Positions 1-9,239 are shown, counted from the stretch's first letter. The stretch is 64,000 nucleotides of DNA from Streptomonospora nanhaiensis (GCF_026642255.1 NZ_CP113264.1:5518001-5582000); one strand, 5' to 3'. The notes: generated from the sequence alone by a model not told the origin. A program made the numbers and translations.

Positions 1-1
1 C

Positions 2-3000
2 CCGCGCGGCCTCGGAACCCGTCGGGGAGGGTCCATCTGGCCGCACGTCGAGCGCCGGGTCCTGGACCTCGTCGAGTCCCACCGGTCCACGATCGTCTTC
101 ACCAACGGCAGGCGCACGGCCGAGAAGCTGTGCGCCCGCGTCAACGACCTGTACGCGGAGCGGCACGGATCCGAGCTCCCGCCGGAGGGGCCGGCCGCGC
201 AGGTCATGGGCCAGTCCGGCCAGAGCAGGGGCGGGGAGGCGGTGGTGGCGCGCGCCCACCACGGCTCGATGTCCAAGGCCGAGCGGGCGCTGATCGAGGA
301 CGACCTCAAGGCGGGGCGCCTGCGCTGCGTGGTGGCCACCTCCAGCCTGGAGCTGGGCGTGGACATGGGCGCGGTCGACCTCGTGGTCCAGGTGGCCGCG
401 CCGCCGTCGGTCGCCAGCGGGCTGCAGAGGGTCGGGCGGGCCGGGCACCGGGTCGGCGAGACCTCGCAGGGCGTGTTCCTCCCCCAGTTCCGGGGGGACC
501 TGCTGGCGACGACCGTGGTCGCCGAACGCATGCGCGCGGGCGGCATCGAACGGCTGGAGATGCCGCTCAACCCGCTGGACGTGCTGTCCCAGCACATCGT
601 GGCGATGGTGGCCATGGACGACTGGCCGGTGGCCGAGCTGGCCGCCCTGGTGCGGCGGGCGGCCCCGTTCGCCGACCTGGCCGACTCCGTGCTGGAGTCG
701 GTCCTGGACATGCTCTCGGGCCGCTACCCCTCGGACGAGTTCGCCGAGCTGCGCCCGCGCGTCGTGTGGGACCGGGAGGCGGACGTCCTGCGCGCGCGGC
801 CGGGGGCGCAGCGGCTGGCCGTGATCAGCGGCGGCACCATCCCCGACCGCGGCCTGTACGGCGTGCACCTCGCGGGGCAGGACGGGGGCAGGGCGCCCAC
901 CAGGGTCGGCGAGCTGGACGAGGAGATGGTCTACGAGTCGCGCGTCGGCGACGTGTTCGTGCTGGGCTCCACGTCGTGGCGGATCGAGGCGATCACCGCC
1001 GACCGGGTCCTGGTCTCCCCGGCGCCGGGCAGACCGGGCCGGATGCCGTTCTGGAAGGCCGACGCCCAGGGCCGCCCGGTGGAGCTGGGCCGCGCGATCG
1101 GCGCCATGACCAGGCAGCTCGCCGACTCCGGCCCGGAGGAGGCGCTGGCCCTGGCCGAGGGCGCCGGACTGGACCGCTGGGCCGCCCGGAACCTGGTGGC
1201 CTACGTCGCCGACCAGCGGTGGGCCACCGGCCAGGTGCCGGACGAGCGGACGGTCGTGGTCGAGCGCTTCCGCGACCAGGTCGGCGACTGGCGCGCGGTG
1301 GTCCACTCGCCGCTCGGGGCCCGGGTCCACGCGCCGTGGGCGCTGGCGATCGCGGCCCGGGTGCGGGAGCGGTTCGGGGCGGACGCCCAGGTGGTGCACG
1401 GCGACGACGGGATCGTGCTGCGGCTGCCCGACTCCGAGGGGCTCGACCGCGCGGGCGGGCTGGCCGACCTGGTGGCGCTGGACCCCGAGACGGTGGAGGG
1501 GGTCGTCACCGACGAGCTGACCGGTTCGGCCCTGTTCGCCTCCCGGTTCCGGGAGTGCGCGGCGCGGGCCCTGCTGCTCCCCCGCCAGCGCCCGGACCGG
1601 CGGATGCCGCTGTGGCAGCAGAGGCTGCGGGCCTCGCACCTGCTGTCGGTGGCGGGGCGGTACGGGTCGTTCCCGATCGTGCTGGAGACGGTGCGCGAGT
1701 GCCTTCGCGACGTGTTCGACGTGCCCGCGCTGGTGGAGGTGCTCCGCGACCTCCGTGCGAGGCGGACACGGGTGGTGGAGGTGCGCACGGAGCGCGCGTC
1801 GCCGTTCGCGCAGTCGCTGCTGATGGAGTACACGGCGGCGTTCCTGTACGAGGGCGACGCCCCGGCCGCCGAGGTGCGCGCGCAGGCCCTCACCCTGGAC
1901 CCGTCCCTGCTGGCCGACCTCCTGGGCCACGCCGACCTGCGGGACCTGCTCGACCCCGACGTGGTGGAGCACGTCGGCGCCCTGCTCCAGCGGACCGCCG
2001 CCCCGGTGCGGGACGCCGAGGGCACGGCGGACCTGCTGCGCGAGGTGGGGCCGCTGACGACGGGGGAGGCGGCCGTGCGGGGTGTGGAGGAGGCGTGGCT
2101 GGAGGGGTTGGCGGCCGAGGGCCGGATCGTGCGGATGCGTTTCCCGGGGGACCGGCCCGGCGCGGCCGGGCGCTGGTGCGCGGTGGAGGACGTGGCGCGG
2201 CTGCGCGACGCCCTGGGCGCCGAGCCCCCGCCGGGGGTGCCCGCCGCCCTGCTCGAACCGGTGGCGGACGCCCGGCGCGACCTCGTGTCCCGGTACGCCC
2301 GCACGCACGGTCCGTTCACCGCCGCCGAGGCCGCGGAGCGGCTCGGCCTGCCCGAGGACGGGGTCCTGGGGGTGCTGCGCGTCCTGGCGCGCGAGGGCAG
2401 GGTGTCCCAGGGCGGGTTCCGGCCGGAGGGAACCGCTCCCCCGCCGTCCGCCGGCGGCGGGGCCCCGCGGACGGGAGGGGCTGCCACCGAGTGGTGCGAC
2501 GCCGACGTGCTCCGGAGGCTGAGGCGCGGTTCGATCGCGCGCCTGCGCCGGGAGGTGGAGCCCGTGGACCCGGCCGTCCTCGCCAGGTTCGCGCCGATGT
2601 GGCAGCGTGCGACCCCCTCGGAGCGGTGGCGCGGGCCGGACGCCGTGTTCGAGGCGGTGGAGTCGTTGCGGGGCGCTCCGGTCGCGGCCTCGTCCCTGGA
2701 GTCGCTGGTGCTGCCCGCCCGGGTCGAGGGGTACGCCCCGAACCGCCTGGACGAGCTGACCCAGGCGGGAGAGGTGGTCTGGGCCGGGGTCGGGACCCTG
2801 CCCGGCGAGGACGGGTGGCTGACGCTGGTCCCGGCGGACGAGGCGGCGGTGCTGCTGCCCGACCCCCTGCTCCCCGACGAGGGGACCCTGCCGCACACCG
2901 TGCTGGAGGCGCTGCGGGAGGGCGGGGCCCTGTTCTTCCGGGACGTGGCCGACCGGGCCGCCCGCGCCCTGGGCACCGCGGCGGTCACCGACAGGGACCT

Positions 3001-3811
3001 GGTGGACGCGCTGTGGGCGCTGGTGTGGGACGGGCTGGTCACCAACGACACGCTCGCCCCGCTGCGCGCCCGGCTGGGCGCGGGGCCGGCGCCGCGCAGG
3101 GCCCCCTCGCGCGCGGGGCGTGTGCGGCGGCCGGTGCTGCCGACCCGGTCGGGGCCTCCCTCGGCTGCGGGCCGCTGGTGGGTGCTGCCCGATCGGGAGC
3201 CCGACCCCACCCGGCGCGCGCTGGCCCGGGTGGAGGCCCGGCTGGAGCGCGCGGGCCTGCTGGTGAGGGGGTGGCAGGGACGCAACGTCTCCCAGGAGGA
3301 GTACCGGGTGCTGCGGTCCATGGAGGAGTCCGGGCGGGCGCGCCGCGGCTACTTCGTGGAGGGGCTGGGCGGGGCCCAGTTCGCGCTGGCGGGGGCGGTG
3401 GACCGCTTGCGCGCGCTGTCCGGGGACGCCCCCGGCGGGGCGCTCGCGCCGGTGGTGCTGGCGGCGACCGACCCGGCCAACCCGTTCGGCACGGACCTGC
3501 CGTGGCCGAGGGGCCCCGAGGACTCGGCGTCGCGTCCGGGCCGGAACCCGGGTGCGGTGGTGGTGGTCGACGGCGGCCGCCCGACCCTCTACGTGGGAAG
3601 GGGAGGGCGCTCCGTCCTCACGTTCGGCTCGCCCCCGGACCTGCTGGAACGGGCCGCACGGGCGCTGGCCGGGGTGGTGCGGGAGGGCGCCCTGGGCGCG
3701 CTGACCGTGGAGCGCTCGGACGGGACGGAGGTCTTCGGGACCCCTGTGGACGCCGCCCTGGTGTCGGCCGGGTTCCACGTCACCCCCAAGGGGCTGCGCC
3801 TGCGGCCCTGA
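2..3811 (+). CDS. lhr: Lhr-family ATP-dependent helicase, 5' end cut by window edge
   Basis: Large superfamily-2 helicase of the Lhr type, a 3'-to-5' DNA translocase linked to DNA repair in actinobacteria. The frame is open from base 2, so the N-terminal Walker A and DExH motifs lie outside the window; about 1269 codons remain, against roughly 1500 for full-length proteins. Motif IV-like STIVFTNGRRTAEKL is near residue 35, motif V SSLELGVDMG near 115 and motif VI QRVGRAGHR near 145. The long remainder matches the winged-helix and C-terminal regions specific to Lhr. TGA ends the gene at 3811. The next gene follows after about 90 bases on the same strand. Family assignment is secure; the exact substrate is not shown by sequence. 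Confidence 0.93.
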   Translation, partial: PRGLGTRRGGSIWPHVERRVLDLVESHRSTIVFTNGRRTAEKLCARVNDLYAERHGSELPPEGPAAQVMGQSGQSRGGEAVVARAHHGSMSKAERALIEDDLKAGRLRCVVATSSLELGVDMGAVDLVVQVAAPPSVASGLQRVGRAGHRVGETSQGVFLPQFRGDLLATTVVAERMRAGGIERLEMPLNPLDVLSQHIVAMVAMDDWPVAELAALVRRAAPFADLADSVLESVLDMLSGRYPSDEFAELRPRVVWDREADVLRARPGAQRLAVISGGTIPDRGLYGVHLAGQDGGRAPTRVGELDEEMVYESRVGDVFVLGSTSWRIEAITADRVLVSPAPGRPGRMPFWKADAQGRPVELGRAIGAMTRQLADSGPEEALALAEGAGLDRWAARNLVAYVADQRWATGQVPDERTVVVERFRDQVGDWRAVVHSPLGARVHAPWALAIAARVRERFGADAQVVHGDDGIVLRLPDSEGLDRAGGLADLVALDPETVEGVVTDELTGSALFASRFRECAARALLLPRQRPDRRMPLWQQRLRASHLLSVAGRYGSFPIVLETVRECLRDVFDVPALVEVLRDLRARRTRVVEVRTERASPFAQSLLMEYTAAFLYEGDAPAAEVRAQALTLDPSLLADLLGHADLRDLLDPDVVEHVGALLQRTAAPVRDAEGTADLLREVGPLTTGEAAVRGVEEAWLEGLAAEGRIVRMRFPGDRPGAAGRWCAVEDVARLRDALGAEPPPGVPAALLEPVADARRDLVSRYARTHGPFTAAEAAERLGLPEDGVLGVLRVLAREGRVSQGGFRPEGTAPPPSAGGGAPRTGGAATEWCDADVLRRLRRGSIARLRREVEPVDPAVLARFAPMWQRATPSERWRGPDAVFEAVESLRGAPVAASSLESLVLPARVEGYAPNRLDELTQAGEVVWAGVGTLPGEDGWLTLVPADEAAVLLPDPLLPDEGTLPHTVLEALREGGALFFRDVADRAARALGTAAVTDRDLVDALWALVWDGLVTNDTLAPLRARLGAGPAPRRAPSRAGRVRRPVLPTRSGPPSAAGRWWVLPDREPDPTRRALARVEARLERAGLLVRGWQGRNVSQEEYRVLRSMEESGRARRGYFVEGLGGAQFALAGAVDRLRALSGDAPGGALAPVVLAATDPANPFGTDLPWPRGPEDSASRPGRNPGAVVVVDGGRPTLYVGRGGRSVLTFGSPPDLLERAARALAGVVREGALGALTVERSDGTEVFGTPVDAALVSAGFHVTPKGLRLRP

Positions 3812-3901
3812 CCGCGCGCAAACCCGTTGCCGCACGGCGGGGGCGGGTCCACAATGGCCCTCGGCCGGCAGGGGCCCGGCCGGCACGGAGGGGAGGCGTT
3901 C

Positions 3902-4411
3902 GTGGACCTGGAGGTCCGGCCGATGCGGCCGGAGGACGAGCCGCGCGTGGTGGAGGTGTCCCTGGCGGCGGACACGGTCTTCGCCGACGCCGGCGTGGTG
4001 CTCCCGCCGGACGACCCGCGGGAGATGCTCGCGCACGTGGAGGAGGTCCTGGTGGCGTGCGCACCGGGGGGCGGGCCGGTCGTCGGCCTGGCCGCGACCG
4101 TGACCGTCGGCGAGGGTCCCCACCTGGAACAGCTCGCCGTCCACCCCGCCCACGGACGGCGCGGCGCGGGCTCGGCGCTGCTGGAGGCGGTGTGCGGCGG
4201 GGCCGCGTCCGCCGGACACGCGCGCCTCACCCTCACCACGTTCCGCGACCTGCCGTGGAACGGCCCCTGGTACGCGGCGCGGGGGTTCTCCGTCGTGCCC
4301 CGCGCCGACTGGGGTCCGGCGCTGGAACAGGTGTGGGAGGCGGAGGAGCGGGCCGGGATCGGCGTCCTGCCGCGCGTGGTGATGGAGCGCTCCCTCTCCC
4401 CCGGCCCCTGA
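3902..4411 (+). CDS. GNAT family N-acetyltransferase
   Basis: Predicted acetyl-CoA-dependent N-acyltransferase of 169 residues, a normal GNAT length. The acetyl-CoA loop is seen as LAVHPAHGRRGAGSALL, followed by a C-terminal beta bulge region (PWYAARGFSVV). The substrate cannot be predicted. I chose GTG at 3902 because a purine-rich GGAGGGGAGG lies just upstream and the protein then begins directly with the GNAT beta-1 strand (LEVRPMRPEDE). An in-frame ATG at 3827 would add 25 low-complexity residues. A long hairpin follows the stop, so the gene probably ends its transcript. Confidence 0.85.
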   Translation: MDLEVRPMRPEDEPRVVEVSLAADTVFADAGVVLPPDDPREMLAHVEEVLVACAPGGGPVVGLAATVTVGEGPHLEQLAVHPAHGRRGAGSALLEAVCGGAASAGHARLTLTTFRDLPWNGPWYAARGFSVVPRADWGPALEQVWEAEERAGIGVLPRVVMERSLSPGP

Positions 4412-4418
4412 ACGGCCC

Positions 4419-4469
4419 GTCCGGCCCGGGGCCCGCGCGCGGCGGACCGCCGCGGACCCCGGGCCGGAC
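4419..4469 (+). terminator. Long GC hairpin after GNAT gene
   Basis: Perfect 13-bp inverted repeat: 4419-4431 (GTCCGGCCCGGGG) pairs with 4457-4469, and the loop contains a smaller GC hairpin. It begins 8 bases after the GNAT stop. There is no U-tract, as is common for actinobacterial terminators. Confidence 0.6.
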
Positions 4470-4528
4470 GGCGCGGGCGCCGTACCGGCCGGGAGCGTCC
4501 GCGCGACACGCCGTAGACTCACGATCCC

Positions 4529-5296
4529 GTGTCCCCCCTCGCACCGGAGGCCCCCGTGCCGAGTCCCGACGCCGTTCCCTCCCCCCACCGGCCCCCGGCC
4601 CAGGAGCCCGCGACGACCGCGACGGAAGGGGACCGCCTTCCCCATCCTCCCGGCAGCCGGGCGCAGGGCGCGGTGATGATCGGCCTGAGCCTGGTGGCCG
4701 TCACGGCGGTCGCGGGCTCCCTGCTCGCGTTCGGTCCGGGGGCTCCCCTCGCGCAGGCGGCGGCCCCGGCGGCGACCGGCTCCCCCTCCGCCGCGGCCGA
4801 GGCCCCCGCCCTCGTCGAGCTCGCCGGGGAGTACGCGACCCTCCGGCACCCCGAGGGGTGGGAGGTCGCGGGGCCGAGCGTCGACTCACCGGACGAGGCC
4901 TCGGGGACCTTCGTCTTCCGAAGGATCACGGCGCCCGGCGGTGAGCACACGTTCTGCTTCAACGTGCATGAGACCGACGGCGAGGGGCTCACCTCCCGAG
5001 AGGTGCAGGAGGGGTGGGAGGCCGGCCTCTCCGAGGTCTCCGCCTTATCCGACGTGCGCAGGGTCGCCCTGGAGGAGGACCACTCGGCTCCGCCCGGTCG
5101 GGACACGACCCGCCTGGAGCTGACCTACACCAACAGCGACCGGGACGAACCCGACCGGTGGGTCGTCTGGCAGTACACCGTCATCGAGGAGGAGGGCCGC
5201 GGGTACCTCGTCCAGGCCGACATCCCCGCGGCGGACCTGCCCGTGTACGGGGACCTCGTGGACGCGGTGCTGGACTCGTTCGAGCCCGTGCTCTGA
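4529..5296 (+). CDS. Membrane-anchored extracellular protein, unknown function
   Basis: Protein of 255 residues. A proline-rich cytoplasmic N-terminus (about 45 residues) is followed by one hydrophobic helix (GAVMIGLSLVAVTAVAGSLL) and an extracellular domain of about 180 residues with the pattern YATLRHPEGWEV...FVFRRI, reminiscent of small secreted domains found in many actinobacterial lipoproteins and serine/threonine kinase extracytoplasmic regions. I do not recognise a specific family. GTG at 4529 has a TAGACT hexamer at 4514-4519 and no Shine-Dalgarno sequence, which suits leaderless expression; GTG at 4556, preceded by GGAGG, is an equally credible start. It is convergent with the ROK regulator, with a hairpin between them. 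Confidence 0.75.
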   Translation: MSPLAPEAPVPSPDAVPSPHRPPAQEPATTATEGDRLPHPPGSRAQGAVMIGLSLVAVTAVAGSLLAFGPGAPLAQAAAPAATGSPSAAAEAPALVELAGEYATLRHPEGWEVAGPSVDSPDEASGTFVFRRITAPGGEHTFCFNVHETDGEGLTSREVQEGWEAGLSEVSALSDVRRVALEEDHSAPPGRDTTRLELTYTNSDRDEPDRWVVWQYTVIEEEGRGYLVQADIPAADLPVYGDLVDAVLDSFEPVL

Positions 5297-5341
5297 CCCC
5301 GGGCCCCGTGCCGGTGCCGTTCCCCGGCCCCGGACACGCGT

Positions 5342-5389
5342 CGGCCGCCGTGCCCCGACGGGTGAGGAGGGTCGGGGACACGGCGGCCG
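5342..5389. terminator. Bidirectional hairpin between convergent genes
   Basis: 5342-5359 (CGGCCGCCGTGCCCCGAC) pairs with 5371-5389 as an 18-bp stem with one bulged A and an 11-nt loop. It lies between the stop codons of the extracellular protein and the ROK regulator, so it can serve both. Confidence 0.65.
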
Positions 5390-5401
5390 GCGGAGCGCGG
5401 G

Positions 5402-6616
5402 TCAGACGGTCGAGGAGAACACGTCGTCGCGGGCGCGTTCGAGCGCGTGCAGGAGGGCGCCGCGCACCACGGGGCTGCCCTCGACCAGGCCCAGGCCGAC
5501 CTCGGTGGCGTTGGGGGCGATGCGGGCGGCGGCCGCCTGGACCCTCTCGGCCAGTTTGGCGCCTCCGGCCCGGGCGACGTCGCCGCCCAGGACCACGAGC
5601 CCGGGGTCGAGGATGACGCTGACCGCCGCCACCCCCCGCGCCAGGCGCTCGGCGAAGGCGTCCAGGAACGCGTCGCCCTCGGGCGATCCGGCCGCCGAGG
5701 CCTTCTCCACCACGTCCACGACGTCGGCGCCGTCGATCCCGTACTCCGCCGCGAGCCGCACCACCTGTCCCGCCTTGACCAGTGCCTGGAACCCGTGGGG
5801 CAGTTCCCTGGTCGCACCGTCCCGCAGGGACTCGTAGCCGCCGGACAGCCCGACGTCGACCGGCATCGGCGCGCCGGGGACCGGCAGGTAGCCGATCTCC
5901 CCCGCTCCGCCGGAGCGGCCCCGGTGGATGCGGCCGTCGATCATGGTGGACATGCCCACGCCGCCCGCCGCACTGAGCCAGATGAGGACGAACTCGTCGA
6001 CCCCCACGGCGGCCCCCTCGGCGTGCTCGGCCAGGGCAGCCAGGTTGACGTCGTTCTCGATCATGACCGAGCGCTTGAGGTCGGCCCGCAGCGCCTCCAG
6101 GATGCCCTCGTGCCAGGAGATCAGGTCGAAGGAGAAGCGGATGTCGCCGGTGCGCGGGTCGACGACGCCCGGTGTGCCGATGACGCACGCGCGCACCCTG
6201 TCGAGGGGGACCCCGGCCGTGTCCGCCAACCGCATGACGGCGGTGTGGACGAGGGACACCGGGTCGTCGGAGGCGCTCGGGTCGACGGTCACCTCGCTCA
6301 TCACCCGGCCCGTGATGTCGGCGATCGTCGCGGTCACCGAGTGGGCGCTCACGTCGAGGGCCGCCACGTAGGCGCTCTCCGGAACCACCGCGTAGAGGGC
6401 GGCGTTGGGGCCCCGGCCCCCCGCCTGACTGCCGACGACGCGTACCAGGTCCCGTTCCTCCAGCCGCGCGAGCAGCTGGGAGGCGGTCACCTTGGACAGG
6501 CCGGTCCGCGTTCCCAGCTGCGTCCTGGTCAAGGGCCCCGCGGACAGGAGTAGCTCCAGTGCCGCGCGGTCGTTGAGCTGGCGTAGCAGCCGGGGAGTCC
6601 CCGGACGTTGAGACAT
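5402..6616 (-). CDS. ROK-family transcriptional regulator
   Basis: Sugar-responsive repressor of the NagC/XylR (ROK) group, 404 residues. The N-terminal winged helix-turn-helix spans about residues 15-75 (LTRTQLGTRTGLSKVTASQLL). The ROK sugar-binding domain follows, with GTPGVVDPRTG and IENDVNLAAL. The usual zinc site (GEIGH plus CxCGxxGCxE) is degraded: the sequence reads GEIGYLPVPGAPMPVDVG with no cysteine. It is divergent from a sugar ABC importer and very likely controls it, probably through the AGGAAAGTTTCCT palindrome in front of its own start. ATG at 6616 is the natural start. The sugar ligand is unknown; the downstream hexosaminidase hints at an amino sugar. Confidence 0.9.
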   Translation of the reverse strand: MSQRPGTPRLLRQLNDRAALELLLSAGPLTRTQLGTRTGLSKVTASQLLARLEERDLVRVVGSQAGGRGPNAALYAVVPESAYVAALDVSAHSVTATIADITGRVMSEVTVDPSASDDPVSLVHTAVMRLADTAGVPLDRVRACVIGTPGVVDPRTGDIRFSFDLISWHEGILEALRADLKRSVMIENDVNLAALAEHAEGAAVGVDEFVLIWLSAAGGVGMSTMIDGRIHRGRSGGAGEIGYLPVPGAPMPVDVGLSGGYESLRDGATRELPHGFQALVKAGQVVRLAAEYGIDGADVVDVVEKASAAGSPEGDAFLDAFAERLARGVAAVSVILDPGLVVLGGDVARAGGAKLAERVQAAAARIAPNATEVGLGLVEGSPVVRGALLHALERARDDVFSSTV

Positions 6617-6642
6617 AACCGTGACACCTCACCCTGTTTTTA

Positions 6643-6662
6643 TTAGGAAAGTTTCCTGTTAA
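6643..6662. promoter_or_regulatory. Candidate ROK operator palindrome
   Basis: AGGAAA-G-TTTCCT at 6645-6657, inside TTAGGAAAGTTTCCTGTTAA, lies 27 bases upstream of the ROK gene start in the divergent region shared with the sugar importer. This symmetry is typical of operators of actinobacterial ROK regulators. Position and symmetry support autoregulation and control of the importer; binding is inferred. Confidence 0.55.
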
Positions 6663-6875
6663 TTTAGCTCACAACCTCACAAGAGGTCACGTCCTGGCAG
6701 GTCCGCGTTAATTTCGGGCCCTCCGGTACCCGCGCCGGCGGGGCGGCCAACGTGCTATCCCAGCACAACCCCCACAGAGACGTCGAGTCGGTGGGTGATC
6801 GTTCCATCATCCCAGCCCGGCTTGAGCACAGGCGTCGAATCCCCGGCGCGTGGTGCGAAGGGAGAATAGGTACAC

Positions 6876-8153
6876 ATGAGGTTCCCCAAGATCGCAGCGG
6901 CCACGGCCGTAGTCCTGCTCGCCGCCGCCTGCGGCGGCGGTTCCGACGACTCCAGCGGCGGTGAGGCCGAGAGCCTGACCGTCTGGGTCATGGGCACCTC
7001 GCAGGACCCCCTCGTCGAGTACTTCGACAACGCCGAGGCCCGCTTCCAGGAGACCCACCCCGGTGTCGAGGTCGACGTCGAGTTCATCCCCTGGCCCGAC
7101 GCGCAGGAGTCCATCACCAACGCCCTCGCCGGCGGTGACGCCCCCGACGTCCTGGAGGTCGGCAACGACCAGGTGGCCGGCTGGGCCGCGCAGGGCGCCC
7201 TCCTCGACATCAGCGAGCAGGTCGGCGGCTGGGACACCGCCGCGGGCATCGACGAGAACGCCCTGGAGTACGGCACCTACGAGGGCGTGCAGTACGGCGT
7301 CCCGTGGTTCTCCGGCGTCCGCACCCTCTACTACCGCGCCGACTGGCTGCGGGAGCTCGGGCACGAGCCCCCCGCCACCTGGGACGAGCTCGTCGAGGTC
7401 TCCGAGGCCATCCAGGAGGAGTACGACGTCCCCGGCTTCGCCGCTCCGACCGACTTCACCAACGGCATCGCCAGCTTCATCTGGAGCAACGGCGGTGAGA
7501 TCGCGACCCAGAACGGCGACACGTGGGAGGGCAACCTGACCGACCCCGCCACCGTCGAGGCCGTCGAGTTCTACGCGAGCCTGACCACCGACGGCATCTC
7601 CCCGCAGGGCTACGTCGGCGAGAACGAGCTCGTCGCCCTGGCCGACATGGCCAACAGCGAGCTGGGCATGTACATCGACGGCGGCTGGGCCCTGGGCTCC
7701 ATGGAGGAGCAGGCCGAGGACCCGGCGGTCCTGGAGAACATCGCCTCCGCCCCGATCCCCGGCGCCGACGGCATCGCCCCCGTCTTCGCGGGCGGTTCCG
7801 CCCTGACGGTCTTCACCACCACCGAGCACCCCGACGAGGCCTTCGACCTCCTCACCGTCCTCGGTGACGAGGAGGGCGGCAAGGGCTACGCCGACGTCGC
7901 CGGCTTCTTCCCCGCCTACCCGGCTCTCCTGGAGACCCCCGAGTACCAGGAGGACCCGGAGCGCGCGGCGGCCGCCACGCAGATGCAGAACACCCGCTTC
8001 TTCCCGACCACCCCGCGCTGGACCGCGGCCGACCAGGACAGCAAGATCCTGCCCGGCGCCGTCCTGGACATCGTCCGCGGCGGTGACGCCGAGGAGGTCC
8101 TGGGCGCCGCCAACGAGGAACTGGCCTCGATCCTCAACGAGCCGGTCGAGTAG
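6876..8153 (+). CDS. Sugar ABC transporter substrate-binding lipoprotein
   Basis: Family 1 extracellular solute-binding protein of 425 residues that captures a carbohydrate outside the cell and delivers it to the two permeases encoded next. The N-terminus is a lipoprotein signal (MRFPKIAAATAVVLLAAAC) with the acylated Cys at residue 19, followed by a Gly/Ser/Asp linker. The mature domain starts LTVWVMGTSQDPLVEYF and contains the usual GDAPDVLEVGNDQVAGWA segment. ATG at 6876 has AAGGGAG upstream. It is first in the operon with two permeases; a hairpin separates it from the first permease. Substrate is unproven; the linked GH3 hexosaminidase suggests an N-acetylglucosamine-containing sugar. Confidence 0.92.
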   Translation: MRFPKIAAATAVVLLAAACGGGSDDSSGGEAESLTVWVMGTSQDPLVEYFDNAEARFQETHPGVEVDVEFIPWPDAQESITNALAGGDAPDVLEVGNDQVAGWAAQGALLDISEQVGGWDTAAGIDENALEYGTYEGVQYGVPWFSGVRTLYYRADWLRELGHEPPATWDELVEVSEAIQEEYDVPGFAAPTDFTNGIASFIWSNGGEIATQNGDTWEGNLTDPATVEAVEFYASLTTDGISPQGYVGENELVALADMANSELGMYIDGGWALGSMEEQAEDPAVLENIASAPIPGADGIAPVFAGGSALTVFTTTEHPDEAFDLLTVLGDEEGGKGYADVAGFFPAYPALLETPEYQEDPERAAAATQMQNTRFFPTTPRWTAADQDSKILPGAVLDIVRGGDAEEVLGAANEELASILNEPVE

Positions 8154-8183
8154 TCCTCTCCACCCCACTGTGCAGAGCCGTGC

Positions 8184-8214
8184 GCGGGCGGGGTCCCTCC
8201 CGGACCCCGCCCGC
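8184..8214 (+). terminator. Intra-operon hairpin after binding-protein gene
   Basis: Perfect 13-bp stem (8184-8196 with 8202-8214, GCGGGCGGGGTCC) and a 5-nt loop, between the binding-protein stop and the permease start. In this position such hairpins usually protect the upstream mRNA or attenuate read-through, giving more binding protein than permease. Confidence 0.6.
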
Positions 8215-8246
8215 CGCGGTCGGCCCACGCCTCGATTGAGAAGACC

Positions 8247-9239
8247 ATGGCACACACCGTCGAACCGGCGAAACCGCGCGGGGACGAGGAGGCCGTCGCA
8301 CCGGCCTCCGACGAGACCGCGCCACGCCGCCGCAGAACTCCCGCCCCGTACCTGCTCATCACCCCGGCACTGATCCTCCTCGCGGTCGTGCTGCTCTGGC
8401 CGATCGTGCAGATGGTGTGGTACTCGCTCACGAGTTTCACCACACGCAACCTCCTTCCGAACCAGCCCGGCCCGGAATGGAACGGCTTCGCCCACTACCA
8501 GCAGCTGCTGACCGACCCCACGTTCTGGACGATCCTGCGCAACACGGTCGTGGTCTGCGTGCTGATGGTCGGCATCACGATGGTGCTGGGCACCCTCGTG
8601 GGCCTGCTGCTCCACAAGATGCCCAAATGGTTCGCCGGGTTCGTGTCCATCGGCATGATGCTCGCCTGGGCCACCCCCGCGCTGAGCGCGTCGCTGGTCT
8701 TCCGCTGGCTGTTCCTGCCCGAGCGCGGCCTGGTCAACGTCGTCCTCGACCGGATGCCGGACTGGCTGGTGGGCAGCGGATGGCTGGAGTACAACTGGTT
8801 CCTCGAACCGGGCTCGCTGTTCTCGGTCCTGATCATGGTGATCGTCTGGCAGTCCTTCCCGTTCGTGGCCGTCTCCGTCCTCGCCGGGCTCAAGAGCATC
8901 CCGAACGAGCTGTACGAGGCCGCGCGGATGGACGGCGCGAGCGCCTGGAAGGCCTTCTGGAACGTCACGTTCCCGATGCTGCGCCCGCTGTTCGCCCTGC
9001 TGCTCGTCCTCCAGATCATCTGGGACCTGAGGGTGTTCACCCAGCTGTACATCCTGGCGAACAGCTTCCAGAACCAGGACGTCTACCTGCTCTCGTACTA
9101 CATCTACCAGCAGGGGTTCAGCGCCAGCCCGGCCAACTACGGCATGGGCTCGGCGATCGCGGTGGTCATGACCGTGATGATCCTCGGAGTCACCGCGTAC
9201 TACCTGCGCATCATGATCCGCCAGGGGGAGACCCGATGA
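8247..9239 (+). CDS. Sugar ABC transporter permease (MalF type)
   Basis: Integral membrane permease of 330 residues with six predicted helices, beginning with LLITPALILLAVVLLWPIVQM near residue 35. The cytoplasmic EAA loop that contacts the ATPase is EAARMDGASAWKAFWNVTFP near residue 225. The ATG at 8247 follows the intra-operon hairpin by 32 bases and has only a weak upstream purine stretch. Its TGA overlaps the ATG of the second permease by 4 nt, showing translational coupling. No ATPase gene is nearby, so the complex probably uses a shared MsiK-type ATPase encoded elsewhere, as is usual for actinobacterial sugar importers. Confidence 0.92.
   Translation: MAHTVEPAKPRGDEEAVAPASDETAPRRRRTPAPYLLITPALILLAVVLLWPIVQMVWYSLTSFTTRNLLPNQPGPEWNGFAHYQQLLTDPTFWTILRNTVVVCVLMVGITMVLGTLVGLLLHKMPKWFAGFVSIGMMLAWATPALSASLVFRWLFLPERGLVNVVLDRMPDWLVGSGWLEYNWFLEPGSLFSVLIMVIVWQSFPFVAVSVLAGLKSIPNELYEAARMDGASAWKAFWNVTFPMLRPLFALLLVLQIIWDLRVFTQLYILANSFQNQDVYLLSYYIYQQGFSASPANYGMGSAIAVVMTVMILGVTAYYLRIMIRQGETR

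Noticed and set aside
130..4944. Very long open frames overlapping or opposite real genes (for example 130-4944 plus and 17145-20882 plus)
   Set aside because: They are rich in Arg, Gly, Pro and Ala, match no family, and lie out of frame with well-supported genes. High GC makes stop codons rare in shadow frames.
6754..6768. GTGCT-N5-AGCAC as a second operator in the ROK/importer divergent region
   Set aside because: Arms are only 5 bp and chance occurrence is likely; the AGGAAAGTTTCCT dyad is a much stronger candidate.
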